Assembly: GCF_035658495.1 (NCBI RefSeq)
Contig: NZ_CP141944.1
Span: forward strand, 522,001-586,000
Reading direction: 5' to 3'
Source of the DNA: Novosphingobium sp. RL4
GTDB taxonomy: Bacteria; Pseudomonadota; Alphaproteobacteria; Sphingomonadales; Sphingomonadaceae
DNA length: 64,000 nt
Positions 16,536 through 25,609 of the stretch are shown here, piece after piece. A program made the position numbers and the translations under genes. The notes beneath the pieces are model-generated. The model did no database searches, was not told where the DNA came from, and saw nothing but the letters and a program-made list of their open reading frames with translations. The first letter of the stretch is position 1. The number at the start of each line of letters is the position of its first letter.

Positions 16536-17144
16536 ATGCTCAAGTCGGAGCTGATCGAGCGCGCGGCCCGGTTCCGCAGCGCGGAGGATGACCCCTCCCG
16601 AAGTCTTTCCGACTGTCCTGCTCTGGTGCTCAATGCGGACTACACGCCGCTTTCCTACTACCCCCTCAGCCTCTGGCCCTGGCAGACCGCGATCAAGGCG
16701 ATCGTCCTGGAAAGGGTGGACATCATCTCCAGCTACGACCGGGTGGTCCACAGCCCCAGCTGGTCGATGCAGATCCCCTCGGTCATCGCGCTTCGCCAAT
16801 ATGTGAAGCCGTCCGAATTTCCCGCCTTCACCCGCTTCAACCTGTTCCTGCGCGATCGCTTCAGCTGCCAGTATTGCGGCTCTCCCCAGCACCTTACGTT
16901 CGATCATGTGGTCCCGCGCCGCCTCGGCGGGCGGACGAGCTGGGAAAACATCCTCACCGCCTGCGCGCCGTGCAATCTCAGGAAGGGTGGCCGCACGCCG
17001 AAGCAGGCGAACATGCCGCCGCTGGTGGCGCCGATCCGGCCGACGAGCTGGCAACTCCTCGAACGCGGCCGGGCCTTCCCGCCTAACTATCTCCACGAAA
17101 CCTGGCGCGACTGGCTCTACTGGGACATCGAGCTGGAGGCCTGA
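16536..17144 (+). CDS. HNH endonuclease family protein
   Basis: 202 residues. The HNH core is in the C-terminal half: FSCQYCGSP (first Cys pair near residue 111), LTFDHVVPRRLGG (HNH histidine), then NILTACAPCNLRKGG (Asn, second Cys pair). The N-terminal half (ALVLNADYTPLSYYPLSLWP) is the conserved front domain of a widespread alphaproteobacterial HNH protein whose substrate is not known to me. ATG 16536 has AGGAGG only two bases away, an unusually short spacing, but no better in-frame start is seen. It is divergent from gluQRS, and the shared upstream strip carries the DnaA-like array. Confidence 0.88.
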   Translation: MLKSELIERAARFRSAEDDPSRSLSDCPALVLNADYTPLSYYPLSLWPWQTAIKAIVLERVDIISSYDRVVHSPSWSMQIPSVIALRQYVKPSEFPAFTRFNLFLRDRFSCQYCGSPQHLTFDHVVPRRLGGRTSWENILTACAPCNLRKGGRTPKQANMPPLVAPIRPTSWQLLERGRAFPPNYLHETWRDWLYWDIELEA

Positions 17145-17157
17145 GCGCCTCTGTCGC

Positions 17158-18450
17158 TCAGTGCAGCGTTTCCGGGGCCGCTTCGCGCTCCTGCGCCGGG
17201 GCATTGCGGTCGGCCGCCGTGGTTATGGCCACGTCCATTGTCACATTGCCGAGGGTTCGCATCAGGTCGGGCAGGACTTCCACCGCCACCAGCACGCCCA
17301 GCGGCCAGAGCGGCACGCCCATGGCGGCCGCGATCGGCCCGATGGTCGAGACGAAGCTGATCGTGCCCGGCAGCGAAACGGTGCCGAACGTCGTGACGAA
17401 AGCGACAAGCGCGCCTGCCGCCAGCGCCCCGGTGGTCAGCTCCATGCCCGCCAACTTCGCGGCATAGACCGCCACGGCCATGTTCATCGCCGGTCCGGTC
17501 GCGCGGAACAGGGTTACGGCAAGGGGCAGGACGAACTCCGCCGTCGTGCCGGAAACCCCCAGCTTGCGGCTGGCGGCGAGCATGGCCGGCAGGGTTGCCA
17601 TGGAGGACTGGGTGGAGATCGCCACGACTTGCGCAGGCAGCACGGCAGCGGCGAAAGCGCGCAGGCGGCGCCGTCCGCCGAAGACCGCGATCAGGTAGCC
17701 TGCCGGTAGCACCACGGCGCCCACCGCCACCACCAGCACGATGTAATGCGCCAGCGCCCCCAGCGCCGCGCCGCCGCTTCTCACGCCGAGCCCGAAGCCC
17801 AGCGCGAAGACGCCGATCGGCGCCAGCGCGAGCACCCAGCCGATCACCACCATCATCGCGCCCGCCACGCCTTCGAACAGCACCGCCAGCGCGCGGCGCG
17901 GCTCCTCGGCCAGTCTGGTGGAGGCGATGGCGAAGAGCGTGACGAAGACGATCACCGGCAGCATGGCGTCGGCCGCGGCGGCGGAGATCACGTTTTCCGG
18001 CATAAGGGAGGACAGGAAATCGGCGATGCCGGGCACTTTGGCGGGTTCCTCGCCGTGGGCGAACCGCACGCCGGAGGGAATCGGGAACAGGTCCAGCAGC
18101 AGCGGCATGGCCACCGCGCCCAGCACGGCGCTGAAGGCAAGGAAGCCCACGATCATGCCCAGCGCCCGCCGCGCCAGGGCGCCTGCCTGCGCGGCGGCGA
18201 TGGTTTCCACGATGCCGCTGAACAGCAGACCCGCGACCAGCGGCAGGATCGTCATCTGCAGGCCCTGCAGCCAGAGCGTGCCGATCGGCCCGGCGATCCC
18301 GAGCACCGGCGCCGCGCGCGGATCGCCTGCCAGAACCAGCCCCAGCACCAGTCCGGCGACGAGGCCGGCCAGCGTCAGCATTCCGGGCACCCGAATCTCG
18401 GGAATGCGGGAGGTGCCCGTTCGAGGTGGCGTGGGGTTCGGGGAAGTCAT
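17158..18450 (-). CDS. dicarboxylate/amino acid:cation symporter (DAACS family)
   Basis: 430 residues, inner-membrane, about eight spans plus two re-entrant hairpins. It should import glutamate, aspartate or C4-dicarboxylates with Na+ or H+. Family signs: [13 protein letters not shown] (serine-rich HP1 region), [17 protein letters not shown] (TM7 Asn-Met motif, here NMAVA), and the HP2 region around [16 protein letters not shown] 18450 follows an AGGAG site; the open frame continues upstream into glmM territory but those residues are not family-like. It lies tail-to-tail with the HNH gene, 13 bases apart. Substrate is not certain from sequence. Confidence 0.88.
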   Translation of the reverse strand: MTSPNPTPPRTGTSRIPEIRVPGMLTLAGLVAGLVLGLVLAGDPRAAPVLGIAGPIGTLWLQGLQMTILPLVAGLLFSGIVETIAAAQAGALARRALGMIVGFLAFSAVLGAVAMPLLLDLFPIPSGVRFAHGEEPAKVPGIADFLSSLMPENVISAAAADAMLPVIVFVTLFAIASTRLAEEPRRALAVLFEGVAGAMMVVIGWVLALAPIGVFALGFGLGVRSGGAALGALAHYIVLVVAVGAVVLPAGYLIAVFGGRRRLRAFAAAVLPAQVVAISTQSSMATLPAMLAASRKLGVSGTTAEFVLPLAVTLFRATGPAMNMAVAVYAAKLAGMELTTGALAAGALVAFVTTFGTVSLPGTISFVSTIGPIAAAMGVPLWPLGVLVAVEVLPDLMRTLGNVTMDVAITTAADRNAPAQEREAAPETLH

Positions 18451-18616
18451 CGGGCTCCTGGGAAAATGCGGCCTGAAGTCTTGCTTTCTCATAAGCGGCG
18501 GCGCGCCCGATGGCAATTTGCCCTCGCTGCGGTTACAGAGCGCGCTTGAGGGAGCGGCGAAGGCCGGGGTGCGCACGTCATTCGGCGTTAACGAAAGAGT
18601 CTCCAAGGGGCAGGTC

Positions 18617-19957
18617 ATGAGCAGACAGTTCTTCGGCACCGACGGTATCCGCGGTCGCACCAACCACGGCGCGATGACCGCCGCCATCGCCATGAAGGTC
18701 GGCCAGGCGGCCGGCACCCGGTTCCTGCGCGGCACGCACCGGCACCGCGTGGTGATCGGCAAGGACACGCGCCTTTCTGGCTACATGCTGGAAAACGCGA
18801 TGGTCGCGGGCTTTACCAGCGTGGGCATGGACGTGGTCCTGCTGGGACCGATGCCGACCCCGGCGGTCGCCCTGCTCACCCGCGAACTGCGCGCCGATGT
18901 GGGCGTGATGATCTCGGCCAGCCATAACCCTTACGAGGACAACGGCATCAAGCTGTTCGGCCCGGACGGCTTCAAGCTTTCCGACGAGGACGAACTGGCG
19001 ATCGAGGCCATGCTCGGTCAGGAAATCCCGCTCGCCGCATCGGAAGACATCGGCCGGGCCCGCCGTATCGACGATGCGCGCGGCCGCTACATCCACGCGG
19101 TCAAGCGCTCGCTGCCGGAGGCCGTGCGGCTGGACGGGCTGAAGATCGCGGTCGATTGCGCAAACGGCGCGGCCTATCAGGTTGCCCCGTCGGCGTTCTG
19201 GGAACTGGGCGCCGAAGTGGTGGCCGTGGGCGTCACGCCCAATGGCCGCAACATCAACGCCAAGTGCGGTTCCACCCATGTCGAACTGCTTCAGGAAACC
19301 GTGGTCTCCTCGGGCGCCGATATCGGCATTGCGCTCGATGGCGATGCCGACCGCCTGATCGTGGTGGACGAGAAGGGCAAGACCGTGGACGGCGACCAGA
19401 TCATGGCGCTGATCGGCACCCAGCTGGCCGCGCGCGGCGCCCTGCGCGGCGGCGGCGTGGTGGCAACGGTCATGTCGAACCTCGGCCTCGAACGCTATCT
19501 GCAAGGGCAGGGGCTGACCCTCGAACGGACCAAGGTGGGCGACCGCCACGTCCTCGAACGCATGCGGGCGGGTGGTTTCAACCTGGGCGGCGAACAGTCG
19601 GGTCACATGATCCTGCTCGATCATGCCACCACGGGCGATGGCACCGTGGCCGCGCTCCAGGTGCTGGCCGCGCTCGTCCAGTCGGGCAAGCGGGCGAGCG
19701 AACTGCTCCACCTGTTCGACCCGGTGCCGCAGCTTCTGCGCAATGTGCGCTTCTCGGGCGGGCAGCCGCTGGAAGCCGCCAGCGTGAAGAGCGCGATCGC
19801 CGATGCCGAAGCCTCGCTCAACGGCAGCGGGCGCCTCGTCATCCGCGCCTCGGGCACCGAGCCGCTGATTCGCGTGATGGCGGAAGGCGACGATGCCGGG
19901 CAAGTGGAGGCCGCCGTGGCCGCGATCTGCGCCGCGGTGGAAAAGGCCGCCGCCTGA
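18617..19957 (+). CDS. glmM: phosphoglucosamine mutase GlmM
   Basis: 446 residues. Converts glucosamine-6-phosphate to glucosamine-1-phosphate for UDP-GlcNAc, hence peptidoglycan and LPS. The start FFGTDGIRG is typical; the phosphoserine loop is ASHNP with the active serine at residue 102; the Mg site is DGDADR (near residue 241); the sugar-binding loop is GEQSGH; the phosphate-binding loop near the C-terminus is [15 protein letters not shown] 18617 is preceded by AAGGGGCAGG. A longer open frame upstream is not part of the protein. DUF1272 and thiD follow on the same strand. Confidence 0.97.
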   Translation: MSRQFFGTDGIRGRTNHGAMTAAIAMKVGQAAGTRFLRGTHRHRVVIGKDTRLSGYMLENAMVAGFTSVGMDVVLLGPMPTPAVALLTRELRADVGVMISASHNPYEDNGIKLFGPDGFKLSDEDELAIEAMLGQEIPLAASEDIGRARRIDDARGRYIHAVKRSLPEAVRLDGLKIAVDCANGAAYQVAPSAFWELGAEVVAVGVTPNGRNINAKCGSTHVELLQETVVSSGADIGIALDGDADRLIVVDEKGKTVDGDQIMALIGTQLAARGALRGGGVVATVMSNLGLERYLQGQGLTLERTKVGDRHVLERMRAGGFNLGGEQSGHMILLDHATTGDGTVAALQVLAALVQSGKRASELLHLFDPVPQLLRNVRFSGGQPLEAASVKSAIADAEASLNGSGRLVIRASGTEPLIRVMAEGDDAGQVEAAVAAICAAVEKAAA

Positions 19958-19984
19958 CCCTTCGACAAGCTCGGGATGAGCGGG
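19958..19984 (+). repeat. sphingomonad extragenic repeat (CCTTCGACAAGCTC type)
   Basis: The glmM-DUF1272 gap begins with CCCTTCGACAAGCTCGGGAT followed by GAGCGGG. Sequences of this form are scattered between genes in many sphingomonad genomes; this statement is from memory. Only one copy was noticed in the window. Confidence 0.5.
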
Positions 19985-19993
19985 AGATCTTGA

Positions 19994-20218
19994 ATGCTTG
20001 AAATGCGCCCTGACTGCGAACGCTGCGGCACCGACCTTCCGGCCGATGCCCCCGGCGCGTTCATCTGCAGCTTCGAATGCACTTACTGCGCGGAATGCGC
20101 GGACGATCTCGACGAGCTTTGCCCCAATTGCGGCGGCGAACTGCTCGACCGGCCGACGCGGGCGAAGCGGCACTTCGATTCCGCGCCGCCTTCGAAGGAG
20201 CGCAGGTTCAAGGGGTAG
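19994..20218 (+). CDS. DUF1272 domain zinc-ribbon protein
   Basis: 74 residues with a set of Cys pairs: RPDCERCGTDLP, then ICSFECTYCAECADD, then CPNCGGEL. This pattern is the DUF1272 family, probably binding two zinc ions; its function is unknown. ATG 19994 begins MLEMRPDCERC, the normal family start. It follows glmM after 36 bases and precedes thiD by 85 bases. Confidence 0.9.
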   Translation: MLEMRPDCERCGTDLPADAPGAFICSFECTYCAECADDLDELCPNCGGELLDRPTRAKRHFDSAPPSKERRFKG

Positions 20219-20303
20219 AACAGGAAAGGCAGGGGATCATCCCCCGGGACTGCCCCCTTTCTCTTCTCTCGACACCGCTCCCGCCACGCGGCAAGGGAGC
20301 GCC

Positions 20304-21053
20304 ATGATCACACCGCCCCGCATTCTCTCCATTGCCGGTTCCGACAGTTCCGGCGGTGCCGGTATCCAGGCCGATATCAAGACCATCGTGATGCTCGGCG
20401 GTTATGCCATGACCGCGATCACCGCGATCACCGCGCAGAATACCTGCGGGGTGACGGACGTGGTGGCGCTCTCGCCCGAGATGGTGGCGGCGCAGATCGA
20501 CGCCTGTCTTGGCGACATCGGCGTGGATGCGGTGAAGATCGGCATGCTCGGCAGCCCCGAGATCGCCCATGTCGTGGCGGAGCGGCTGGAAGCGCTGAAC
20601 GTGCCGGTGGTGTTCGATCCGGTGATGATCTCGACGAGCGGCTCCGTTCTTGCCGATGCGGCCACGATCGAGGCGTTCGAGCGGCTCATGGCGCTGGCCA
20701 CGCTGACCACGCCGAACGTGCCCGAACTGGCGGCGCTGGGCGGTGACAGGGCGATGGCTGCGCGGGGCGTGTCCTATATCGCCAAGGGCGGCGATGCCGA
20801 AGGTCCGATCGTGGAGGACAGGTTGCTGCGGCCCGGCGAACTGCCGCTTTCGTGGACGGCATCGCGCATCGAGACGCGCCATACGCACGGCACCGGCTGC
20901 ACTTTTTCCAGCGCCATCGCGACCTTCATGGGGCAGGGGGCAGGGCTGGAAGCGGCGATCGTCAGCGCCCGCGACTATGTGCGCGCCGCCCTGCTCAATG
21001 CGCCCGGTTTCGGTGCAGGGCACGGCCCGCTCGGGCATCACGTCAGGGGGTAG
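20304..21053 (+). CDS. thiD: hydroxymethylpyrimidine/phosphomethylpyrimidine kinase ThiD
   Basis: 249 residues, ribokinase-fold kinase that phosphorylates HMP and HMP-P for thiamine synthesis. The N-terminus ILSIAGSDSSGGAGIQADIK is the substrate-binding signature (residues 6-25); VFDPVMISTSG and TPNVPE follow; HGTGCTFSSAIA near residue 196 is the anion hole with the catalytic region. ATG 20304 follows AAGGGAG. The open frame starting at 19998 is in the frame of a different reading and is ignored. No other thiamine gene is nearby. Confidence 0.95.
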   Translation: MITPPRILSIAGSDSSGGAGIQADIKTIVMLGGYAMTAITAITAQNTCGVTDVVALSPEMVAAQIDACLGDIGVDAVKIGMLGSPEIAHVVAERLEALNVPVVFDPVMISTSGSVLADAATIEAFERLMALATLTTPNVPELAALGGDRAMAARGVSYIAKGGDAEGPIVEDRLLRPGELPLSWTASRIETRHTHGTGCTFSSAIATFMGQGAGLEAAIVSARDYVRAALLNAPGFGAGHGPLGHHVRG

Positions 21054-21078
21054 CGGGCAGACCCGGGGGCCTGCCCGC
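21053..21078. terminator. hairpin between thiD and LOG genes
   Basis: GCGGGCAG (21053-21060) pairs perfectly with CTGCCCGC (21071-21078), ten-base loop, between two convergent genes. No T-run on either side, so intrinsic termination would be weak. Confidence 0.4.
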
Positions 21079-21086
21079 CCGATGCT

Positions 21087-21968
21087 TCAGCAGCAGTCCA
21101 GATCGTAGAACTTCTGGACCACGTTCCAGCCTTCGTCGGCGGTTTCGCACCAGTGGAACAGCTTGAGGTCGGCGGCATTGATCACGCCTTCCTCGGCCAG
21201 CGCCTCGAAGTTGACGACGCGTTCCCAGAACTCCCGGCCGTAGAGCAGGATCGGCAGCGGCTTCATCTTGCCGGTCTGGATCAGGGTCAGCAGTTCGAAG
21301 AACTCGTCGAACGTGCCGAAGCCGCCGGGGAACACCGCCACCGCGCGGGCGCGCAGCAGGAAGTGCATCTTGCGCAGCGCGAAGTAGTGGAACTGGAAGG
21401 ACAGGCGCGGCGTCACGTAGGGATTGGGCGCCTGCTCGTGCGGGAGCACGATGTTGAGGCCCAGCGTCTCCGCGCCCACTTCGCGCGCGCCGCGGTTGGC
21501 CGCTTCCATGATCGAGGGGCCGCCGCCCGAGCAGACCACGAACTGGCGCATGCCCTTTTCCACCACCGAGCACTGGCTGGCGAGGCGGGCAAGCTTGCGG
21601 GCTTCCTCGTAGTACTTCGCCTTGGCGACGAGGCGTTCGGCGACCTTCTTTTCCTGATCGGTCTTGGCGCGGGCGAGCACTTCGTCGCACTGGTCGGGCG
21701 AGGGGATGCGGGCGGAGCCGTACATCACCATGGTCGAGCCGATATTGGCTTCTTCCAGCAGCATCTCGGTCTTGAGCAGTTCGAGCTGGAAGCGAACCGG
21801 GCGCAGTTCGTCGCGCAGCAGGAACTCGGTGTCCTGGAAGGCGAGGCGGTAAGCCGGGTTCTGGGTCTGGATGGTGCCTTCCTGCGCATCGGCGAAGGTG
21901 GCTTCCTGCTCCGCCTTGTAGAAGCGGCGGTTGGTGACTTTCTTGTCTTCTTTTTCGGTCATCTGCAT
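21087..21968 (-). CDS. LOG family protein (Rossmann-fold nucleotide-binding, TIGR00730-like)
   Basis: 293 residues. The core has CSGGGPSIMEAANRGA, the LOG motif FPGGFGTFDEFFELLTLIQT with the catalytic-type Arg/Glu residues of the family, and LPILLYGREFWERVV. Members hydrolyse cytokinin or other nucleoside 5'-monophosphates, releasing ribose-5-phosphate, but many bacterial members have no proven substrate. An N-terminal extension of about 90 residues (before VMYGSARI) is present, as in the longer bacterial subgroup. Convergent with thiD; divergent from the carboxypeptidase gene, 91 bases between starts. Confidence 0.88.
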   Translation of the reverse strand: MQMTEKEDKKVTNRRFYKAEQEATFADAQEGTIQTQNPAYRLAFQDTEFLLRDELRPVRFQLELLKTEMLLEEANIGSTMVMYGSARIPSPDQCDEVLARAKTDQEKKVAERLVAKAKYYEEARKLARLASQCSVVEKGMRQFVVCSGGGPSIMEAANRGAREVGAETLGLNIVLPHEQAPNPYVTPRLSFQFHYFALRKMHFLLRARAVAVFPGGFGTFDEFFELLTLIQTGKMKPLPILLYGREFWERVVNFEALAEEGVINAADLKLFHWCETADEGWNVVQKFYDLDCC

Positions 21969-22059
21969 TCCATGGCCGCTGGGAGGCGCGGCGTCGAGAT
22001 ATAAGGATTTAAGTAAGATACGGTTGCACGCAAGCCTTGCGCTCGCCTAGCCTGGATTC

Positions 22060-23115
22060 ATGTCGAACCAGAAACTTACGCGGCGCTCCGCTCTGGCGGG
22101 CCTTGGTGCGGCGGCGGCCGTTGCCGCATTTCCCGCGCTTCCGGCGATTTCCGCGCCCCTGCGCAAGCTGGTGAAACCGCCGCGCCTGCGCGAGGGCGAC
22201 GTGCTGGGCCTCGTCGCTCCGGCGCGGTTCGTGGGGGACCGGTTCGGCCTCGATTCGATCATGAGCACCGTGCGCGCCATGGGGCTGGAGCCGAAGGCGG
22301 CGCCGCATGTGCTTGAGCGGGAAGGCTACCTTGCCGGTTCCGACGCGGCGCGGGCGGGCGATCTCATGGCCATGTTCGCCGATCCCAAGGTGCGGGGAAT
22401 CATGTCGGTGGCGGGCGGCTGGGGGTGTGCCCGGCTCCTGCCGCTGCTCGATTTTGACCGGATCGCCGCCAGTCCCAAGCTGTTCGCGGGCTTCAGCGAC
22501 AATACCGCCCTGCATCTCGCTTTCGCCGCGCGAACCGGCGTGGCGTCGATCCACGGCCCCAATGCTGCCGCCTCCTGGCCGCCTGCGGCCTGGGAATCGT
22601 TCCATGCGCTGGCTTTCGAAGGGGCCACGCCGACCTGGCAGGTACCGCAGGGCGCGGGCGCGAACCTCGCGGGGCGGGGCAAGGATCTGCGCACGTTCCA
22701 CGGCGGCAAGGCACGGGGGCGGCTGCTGGGCGGCAACCTCACCGTGCTTTCGGCGCTGGTGGGCACGCCCTACCTGCCCGACTTCACCGGCGCGGTGCTG
22801 TTCATCGAGGACACCAACGAATCCGAGTACCGGATCGACCGCATGCTCACCCAGCTCTCCCTGGCGGGGATGTTCGACAAAGTGGCGGGCGTGGTCTTCG
22901 GCCAGTGCACCGGCTGCCAGAACCCGGATGGCGGCTATTCCAATTTCACGATCTACGAAGTGCTTGACCGCCAGTTCTCCGGGCTTCGGGTGCCTGCCTT
23001 CCAGGGGCTCCAGATCGGCCACATCGCCGCGCAGGTCAGCGTGCCGGTAGGCCTGCCGGTGGAAATCGACGCCGATGCCGGCACCATGCGCCTGCTGGAG
23101 CCGGCCGTTACCTGA
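22060..23115 (+). CDS. LD-carboxypeptidase (peptidase S66), exported
   Basis: 351 residues. It removes the terminal D-alanine from murein tetrapeptides during wall recycling. The N-terminus KLTRRSALAGLGAAAAV with a hydrophobic run to about residue 32 looks like a twin-arginine signal. The S66 catalytic set is visible: nucleophile S146 in AGFSDNTAL, Glu in VLFIEDTNESEYRID, and His in QIGHIAAQVSVP. Cytoplasmic LdcA normally lacks an export signal, so this may be a periplasmic paralogue. ATG 22060 is the only reasonable start. The FNR-type regulator follows 72 bases downstream. Confidence 0.92.
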   Translation: MSNQKLTRRSALAGLGAAAAVAAFPALPAISAPLRKLVKPPRLREGDVLGLVAPARFVGDRFGLDSIMSTVRAMGLEPKAAPHVLEREGYLAGSDAARAGDLMAMFADPKVRGIMSVAGGWGCARLLPLLDFDRIAASPKLFAGFSDNTALHLAFAARTGVASIHGPNAAASWPPAAWESFHALAFEGATPTWQVPQGAGANLAGRGKDLRTFHGGKARGRLLGGNLTVLSALVGTPYLPDFTGAVLFIEDTNESEYRIDRMLTQLSLAGMFDKVAGVVFGQCTGCQNPDGGYSNFTIYEVLDRQFSGLRVPAFQGLQIGHIAAQVSVPVGLPVEIDADAGTMRLLEPAVT

Positions 23116-23187
23116 AACGGTGCAGGCCATCATCGCGCGGGTGCGCCTGCACTTGAGGCACGGGGAAGTGGCTGTTATCGCGGGGCC

Positions 23188-23889
23188 ATGTCCAACTGTG
23201 ACCTGTGTGTCGTTCGGAACCGGGCGATCTGTTCATCCCTCGATGCGAAGGAGCTCGAAGCGCTCAACGCCATCGGGCGCACCCGCACGATCCAGCCCGG
23301 CGAATCGCTGATCTGGGAAGGCGAGGATTCGGTTCTCGTCGCGAACGTGATCGACGGCGTGCTCAAGCTGTCCACCAACACCGAGGACGGGCGGGAGCAG
23401 ATCGTCGGCGTGGTCTATCCGTCCGACTTCATCGGCCGGCCCTTCGGCGGCACCAGCGGCCACGGGGCCACGGCGCTGACCGAGGCGAAGGTCTGCGTGT
23501 TCTCCCGCCGCGATTTCGATGCCTTTGCGCGCGAACATCCGGCGCTGGAGCACAAGCTGCTGGAGCGTACGCTGGCCGAGCTTGACCGCACGCGCCGCTG
23601 GATGCTGCTGCTGGGTCGCAAGTCCGCCTCCGAAAAGCTGGCGAGCTTCCTGATCGAGATGGCGGAGCGGCTCGAGGTGCCGGGTTGCACGTGGAACTTC
23701 GAAGAACCGGGCCAGCGCCGCGTGACGCTGCCGTTCTCCCGCCAGCAGATCGCCGACGTGCTCGGCCTCACCATCGAGACGGTGAGCCGCCAGTTCACCC
23801 GGCTCAAGAACGATCGCGTGATCGACCTGCCTTCCCGCCGGGAGGTGACGATCCTCGATTACGAGGTGCTGGTGGCCGAGGCCGGCTGA
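23188..23889 (+). CDS. Crp/Fnr family regulator, FNR-type oxygen sensor
   Basis: 233 residues. An N-terminal cysteine cluster, C4-X2-C7-X7-C15, plus C103 in the cyclic-nucleotide-like domain could ligate a [4Fe-4S] cluster as in FNR/FnrL. The effector domain runs to about residue 120, then a dimer helix, then the winged helix (residues 160-225). The recognition helix ETVSRQFTRL has the Glu-X-X-Ser-Arg pattern of FNR, so the expected site is TTGAT-N4-ATCAA. Two close matches occur between hemN and ompW at 55.4-55.5 kb in this window. The start at ATG 23188 is kept because it includes the first cysteines. A strong terminator follows. Confidence 0.92.
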   Translation: MSNCDLCVVRNRAICSSLDAKELEALNAIGRTRTIQPGESLIWEGEDSVLVANVIDGVLKLSTNTEDGREQIVGVVYPSDFIGRPFGGTSGHGATALTEAKVCVFSRRDFDAFAREHPALEHKLLERTLAELDRTRRWMLLLGRKSASEKLASFLIEMAERLEVPGCTWNFEEPGQRRVTLPFSRQQIADVLGLTIETVSRQFTRLKNDRVIDLPSRREVTILDYEVLVAEAG

Positions 23890-23936
23890 GCATACCGAAA
23901 GCGCCGTACCGGCCCCTTCGCCAGCCCGGACAGGAC

Positions 23937-23974
23937 AAAAAAAGGGCGGCCCCGAGAGGCCGCCCTTCCTTTTT
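23937..23974. terminator. bidirectional terminator between the FNR-type gene and rplL
   Basis: AAGGGCGGCC (23942-23951) pairs perfectly with GGCCGCCCTT (23958-23967), six-base loop, with an A-run before and TTCCTTTTT after. It can end both the plus-strand regulator and the minus-strand rplJL transcript. Confidence 0.9.
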
Positions 23975-24000
23975 CTGCTCGGAAGAACCCGAGAAGAAGA

Positions 24001-24372
24001 TTACTTGAGCTCGACGGTGCCGCCGGCTTCTTCGATCTTCTTCTTGATGTCTTCGGCTTCAGCCTTGTTGACGCCTTCCTTGACGGCCTTGGGAGCGCCT
24101 TCAACGAGAGCCTTGGCTTCAGCGAGGCCCAGACCGGTGATGGCGCGGACTTCCTTGATGACCTGGATCTTCTTGCCACCGTCGCCGGTGAGGATGACGT
24201 CGAATTCGGTCTGCTCTTCAGCGGCAGCGGCTTCGCCGGCCGGGGCAGCAGCCACGGCAACGGCAGCAGCGGCGGAAACGCCCCATGCTTCTTCGAGAGC
24301 CTTGGCGAGGTCAGCGGCCTCGAGGACGGTCAGCTGCGACAGTTCTTCAACAAGCTTGGCGATATCGGCCAT
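24001..24372 (-). CDS. rplL: 50S ribosomal protein L7/L12
   Basis: 123 residues. N-terminal dimerisation and L10-binding helices (about 1-33, [15 protein letters not shown]), an Ala/Gly-rich hinge (about 34-55), and the C-terminal factor-binding domain with [20 protein letters not shown] (residues 70-90) and a Lys/Glu-rich end. It recruits translation GTPases to the ribosome stalk. It follows rplJ with a 124-base gap and is ended by a strong terminator. Unusually it lies on the strand opposite to rpoBC. Confidence 0.98.
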   Translation of the reverse strand: MADIAKLVEELSQLTVLEAADLAKALEEAWGVSAAAAVAVAAAPAGEAAAAEEQTEFDVILTGDGGKKIQVIKEVRAITGLGLAEAKALVEGAPKAVKEGVNKAEAEDIKKKIEEAGGTVELK

Positions 24373-24488
24373 GATAATAACTCCTGATCTGTGGTCCCGG
24401 GGTGCAGGATGCGATCCACCGGGATAAATCGAAACGAATAGAATTGCTTAGGCTTGGCCCTTCGCGATCTTACGAAAAATCGCTCGGG

Positions 24489-24502
24489 GCTTGAGCTCAA
24501 GC
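24489..24502. repeat. 14-base perfect palindrome at the rplJ stop
   Basis: GCTTGAGCTCAAGC is self-complementary and contains the rplJ stop codon. It could form a small hairpin in the rplJ-rplL intercistronic RNA; function unknown. Confidence 0.4.
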
Positions 24503-25009
24503 AGCCTTGTCGGCGTAGGCAGCGAAGACGCGCGCCAGCTTGGCCGCCGGAGCGGTCTGAAGCTGGGCGATCTTGGTCGCCGGAGCCTGAACGAGGCCGA
24601 TGAGCTTGGCGCGCAGTTCGTCGAGCGAGGGCATCGAGGCGAGAGCCTTGACACCATCGGCGTTCAGAACCTGCGAACCCATCGCGCCGCCGACGATCTC
24701 GATCTTGTCGGTCGTCTTGGCGAATTCGACGACGGCCTTGGCAGCCGCGACGGGGTCGACCGAAGTCGCGATAGCCGTCGGGCCGTTGAGGAAGTCGCCG
24801 ATACCGACATAGTCGGTGTCCGCGATGGCAAGCTTGGCAAGACTGTTCTTCGCAACCTTGTAAGTCGCGCCCGCATCACGAATCTTGCCGCGCAGGGCGG
24901 TGGACTGAGCCACCGACATGCCGAGGTTGCGGGTGATGACCACCACGCCGACCTCGTTGAAGACCGCGTTGAGAGTGGCGACCGAATCGGCTTTCTGCGA
25001 ACGATCCAT
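24497..25009 (-). CDS. rplJ: 50S ribosomal protein L10
   Basis: 170 residues. [17 protein letters not shown] is the typical alphaproteobacterial start; the rRNA-binding domain spans residues 1-130 and the C-terminal helix (about 140-170, [20 protein letters not shown]) carries L7/L12 dimers. ATG 25009 has an AGGAGT site. The rplK-rplA genes that usually precede it are absent; the upstream neighbour is an XRE regulator gene on the same strand, 336 bases away, so a promoter for rplJL should lie in that gap. Confidence 0.97.
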   Translation of the reverse strand: MDRSQKADSVATLNAVFNEVGVVVITRNLGMSVAQSTALRGKIRDAGATYKVAKNSLAKLAIADTDYVGIGDFLNGPTAIATSVDPVAAAKAVVEFAKTTDKIEIVGGAMGSQVLNADGVKALASMPSLDELRAKLIGLVQAPATKIAQLQTAPAAKLARVFAAYADKAA

Positions 25010-25345
25010 GCCTTACTCCTTCACATGTGACCGCTTGGGACTTGCATCCCGCACGGCCGGCTACGTTTGTCCGAAGCGCTGATGCACTTCGGGCGGGTCC
25101 GTTTGCGATGGGGAAGGAGTTCTTCGTGCCGAAGCCCGAATATGGCACCACGCTTCGAAAAGGAGCGAGGGCCGGAAAATTTCCTGTTCCCCGTCTAGGC
25201 TGGAAATTAAGCTCTCGCAGATCGAGGGCACCAACTGTCTCGGACGGATGAACGATGGGCCGGGGCCCAACGGTTCGAGCGCGCCTCTGAAGGAAAGCGC
25301 GCCCGGAGTCAAGTAATCTCGGTTTGCAGGATCAGTCTGGCAGGG
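25010..25345 (-). promoter_or_regulatory. rplJL upstream region, untranslated leader
   Basis: 336 bases without a convincing gene. On the minus strand a TTGACT at about 25311 is a possible -35 element, but no clear -10 sits at the right distance. In many bacteria the L10 leader RNA binds L10-L12 for feedback control; the region has room for this, but I could not establish a conserved fold. Two tandem imperfect 14-mers (25327-25340 and 25341-25354) run into the stop of the upstream gene. Confidence 0.35.
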
Positions 25346-25609
25346 TCAGTCCGGCTGGGCTTCCGGTTCCGGCGTTTCCGGCGCGCCATATCCCAGCAGG
25401 TCGCCAGGCTGGCAGTCCAGTTCCCGGCAGATCGCCTCCAGCGTGGAGAAGCGGATCGCCTTGGCCTTGCCGGTCTTGAGGATCGAGAGGTTGGCCAGGG
25501 TGATGCCGATGCGTTCCGCCAGTTCGGTCAGCGTCATGCGGCGGGCGTAGAGCAGGTCGTCGAGCTTGACCACGATATTGCCTCCTTCGTTGCCGTCTTC
25601 GGCCATCAT
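25346..25609 (-). CDS. XRE-family helix-turn-helix regulator (YozG-like)
   Basis: 87 residues. A short Cro/CI-type HTH domain covers residues about 14-72: VKLDDLLYARRMTLTELAER, then IGITLANLSILKTGKAKAI as the turn and recognition helix, then LEAICRELDCQPGDLLGY. This subfamily (YozG-like) is nearly always next to a DUF2975 membrane protein. ATG 25609 overlaps the DUF2975 stop by four bases (ATGA); a second ATG is adjacent at 25606. It probably controls its own operon through the inverted repeats near 26.4 kb. Confidence 0.9.
   Translation of the reverse strand: MMAEDGNEGGNIVVKLDDLLYARRMTLTELAERIGITLANLSILKTGKAKAIRFSTLEAICRELDCQPGDLLGYGAPETPEPEAQPD

Noticed and set aside
16240..16554. 104-codon plus-strand frame across the DnaA-like array
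   Set aside because: Composition unlike real genes, overlaps the HNH start and has an antisense partner of equal quality; the repeats explain the sequence better.
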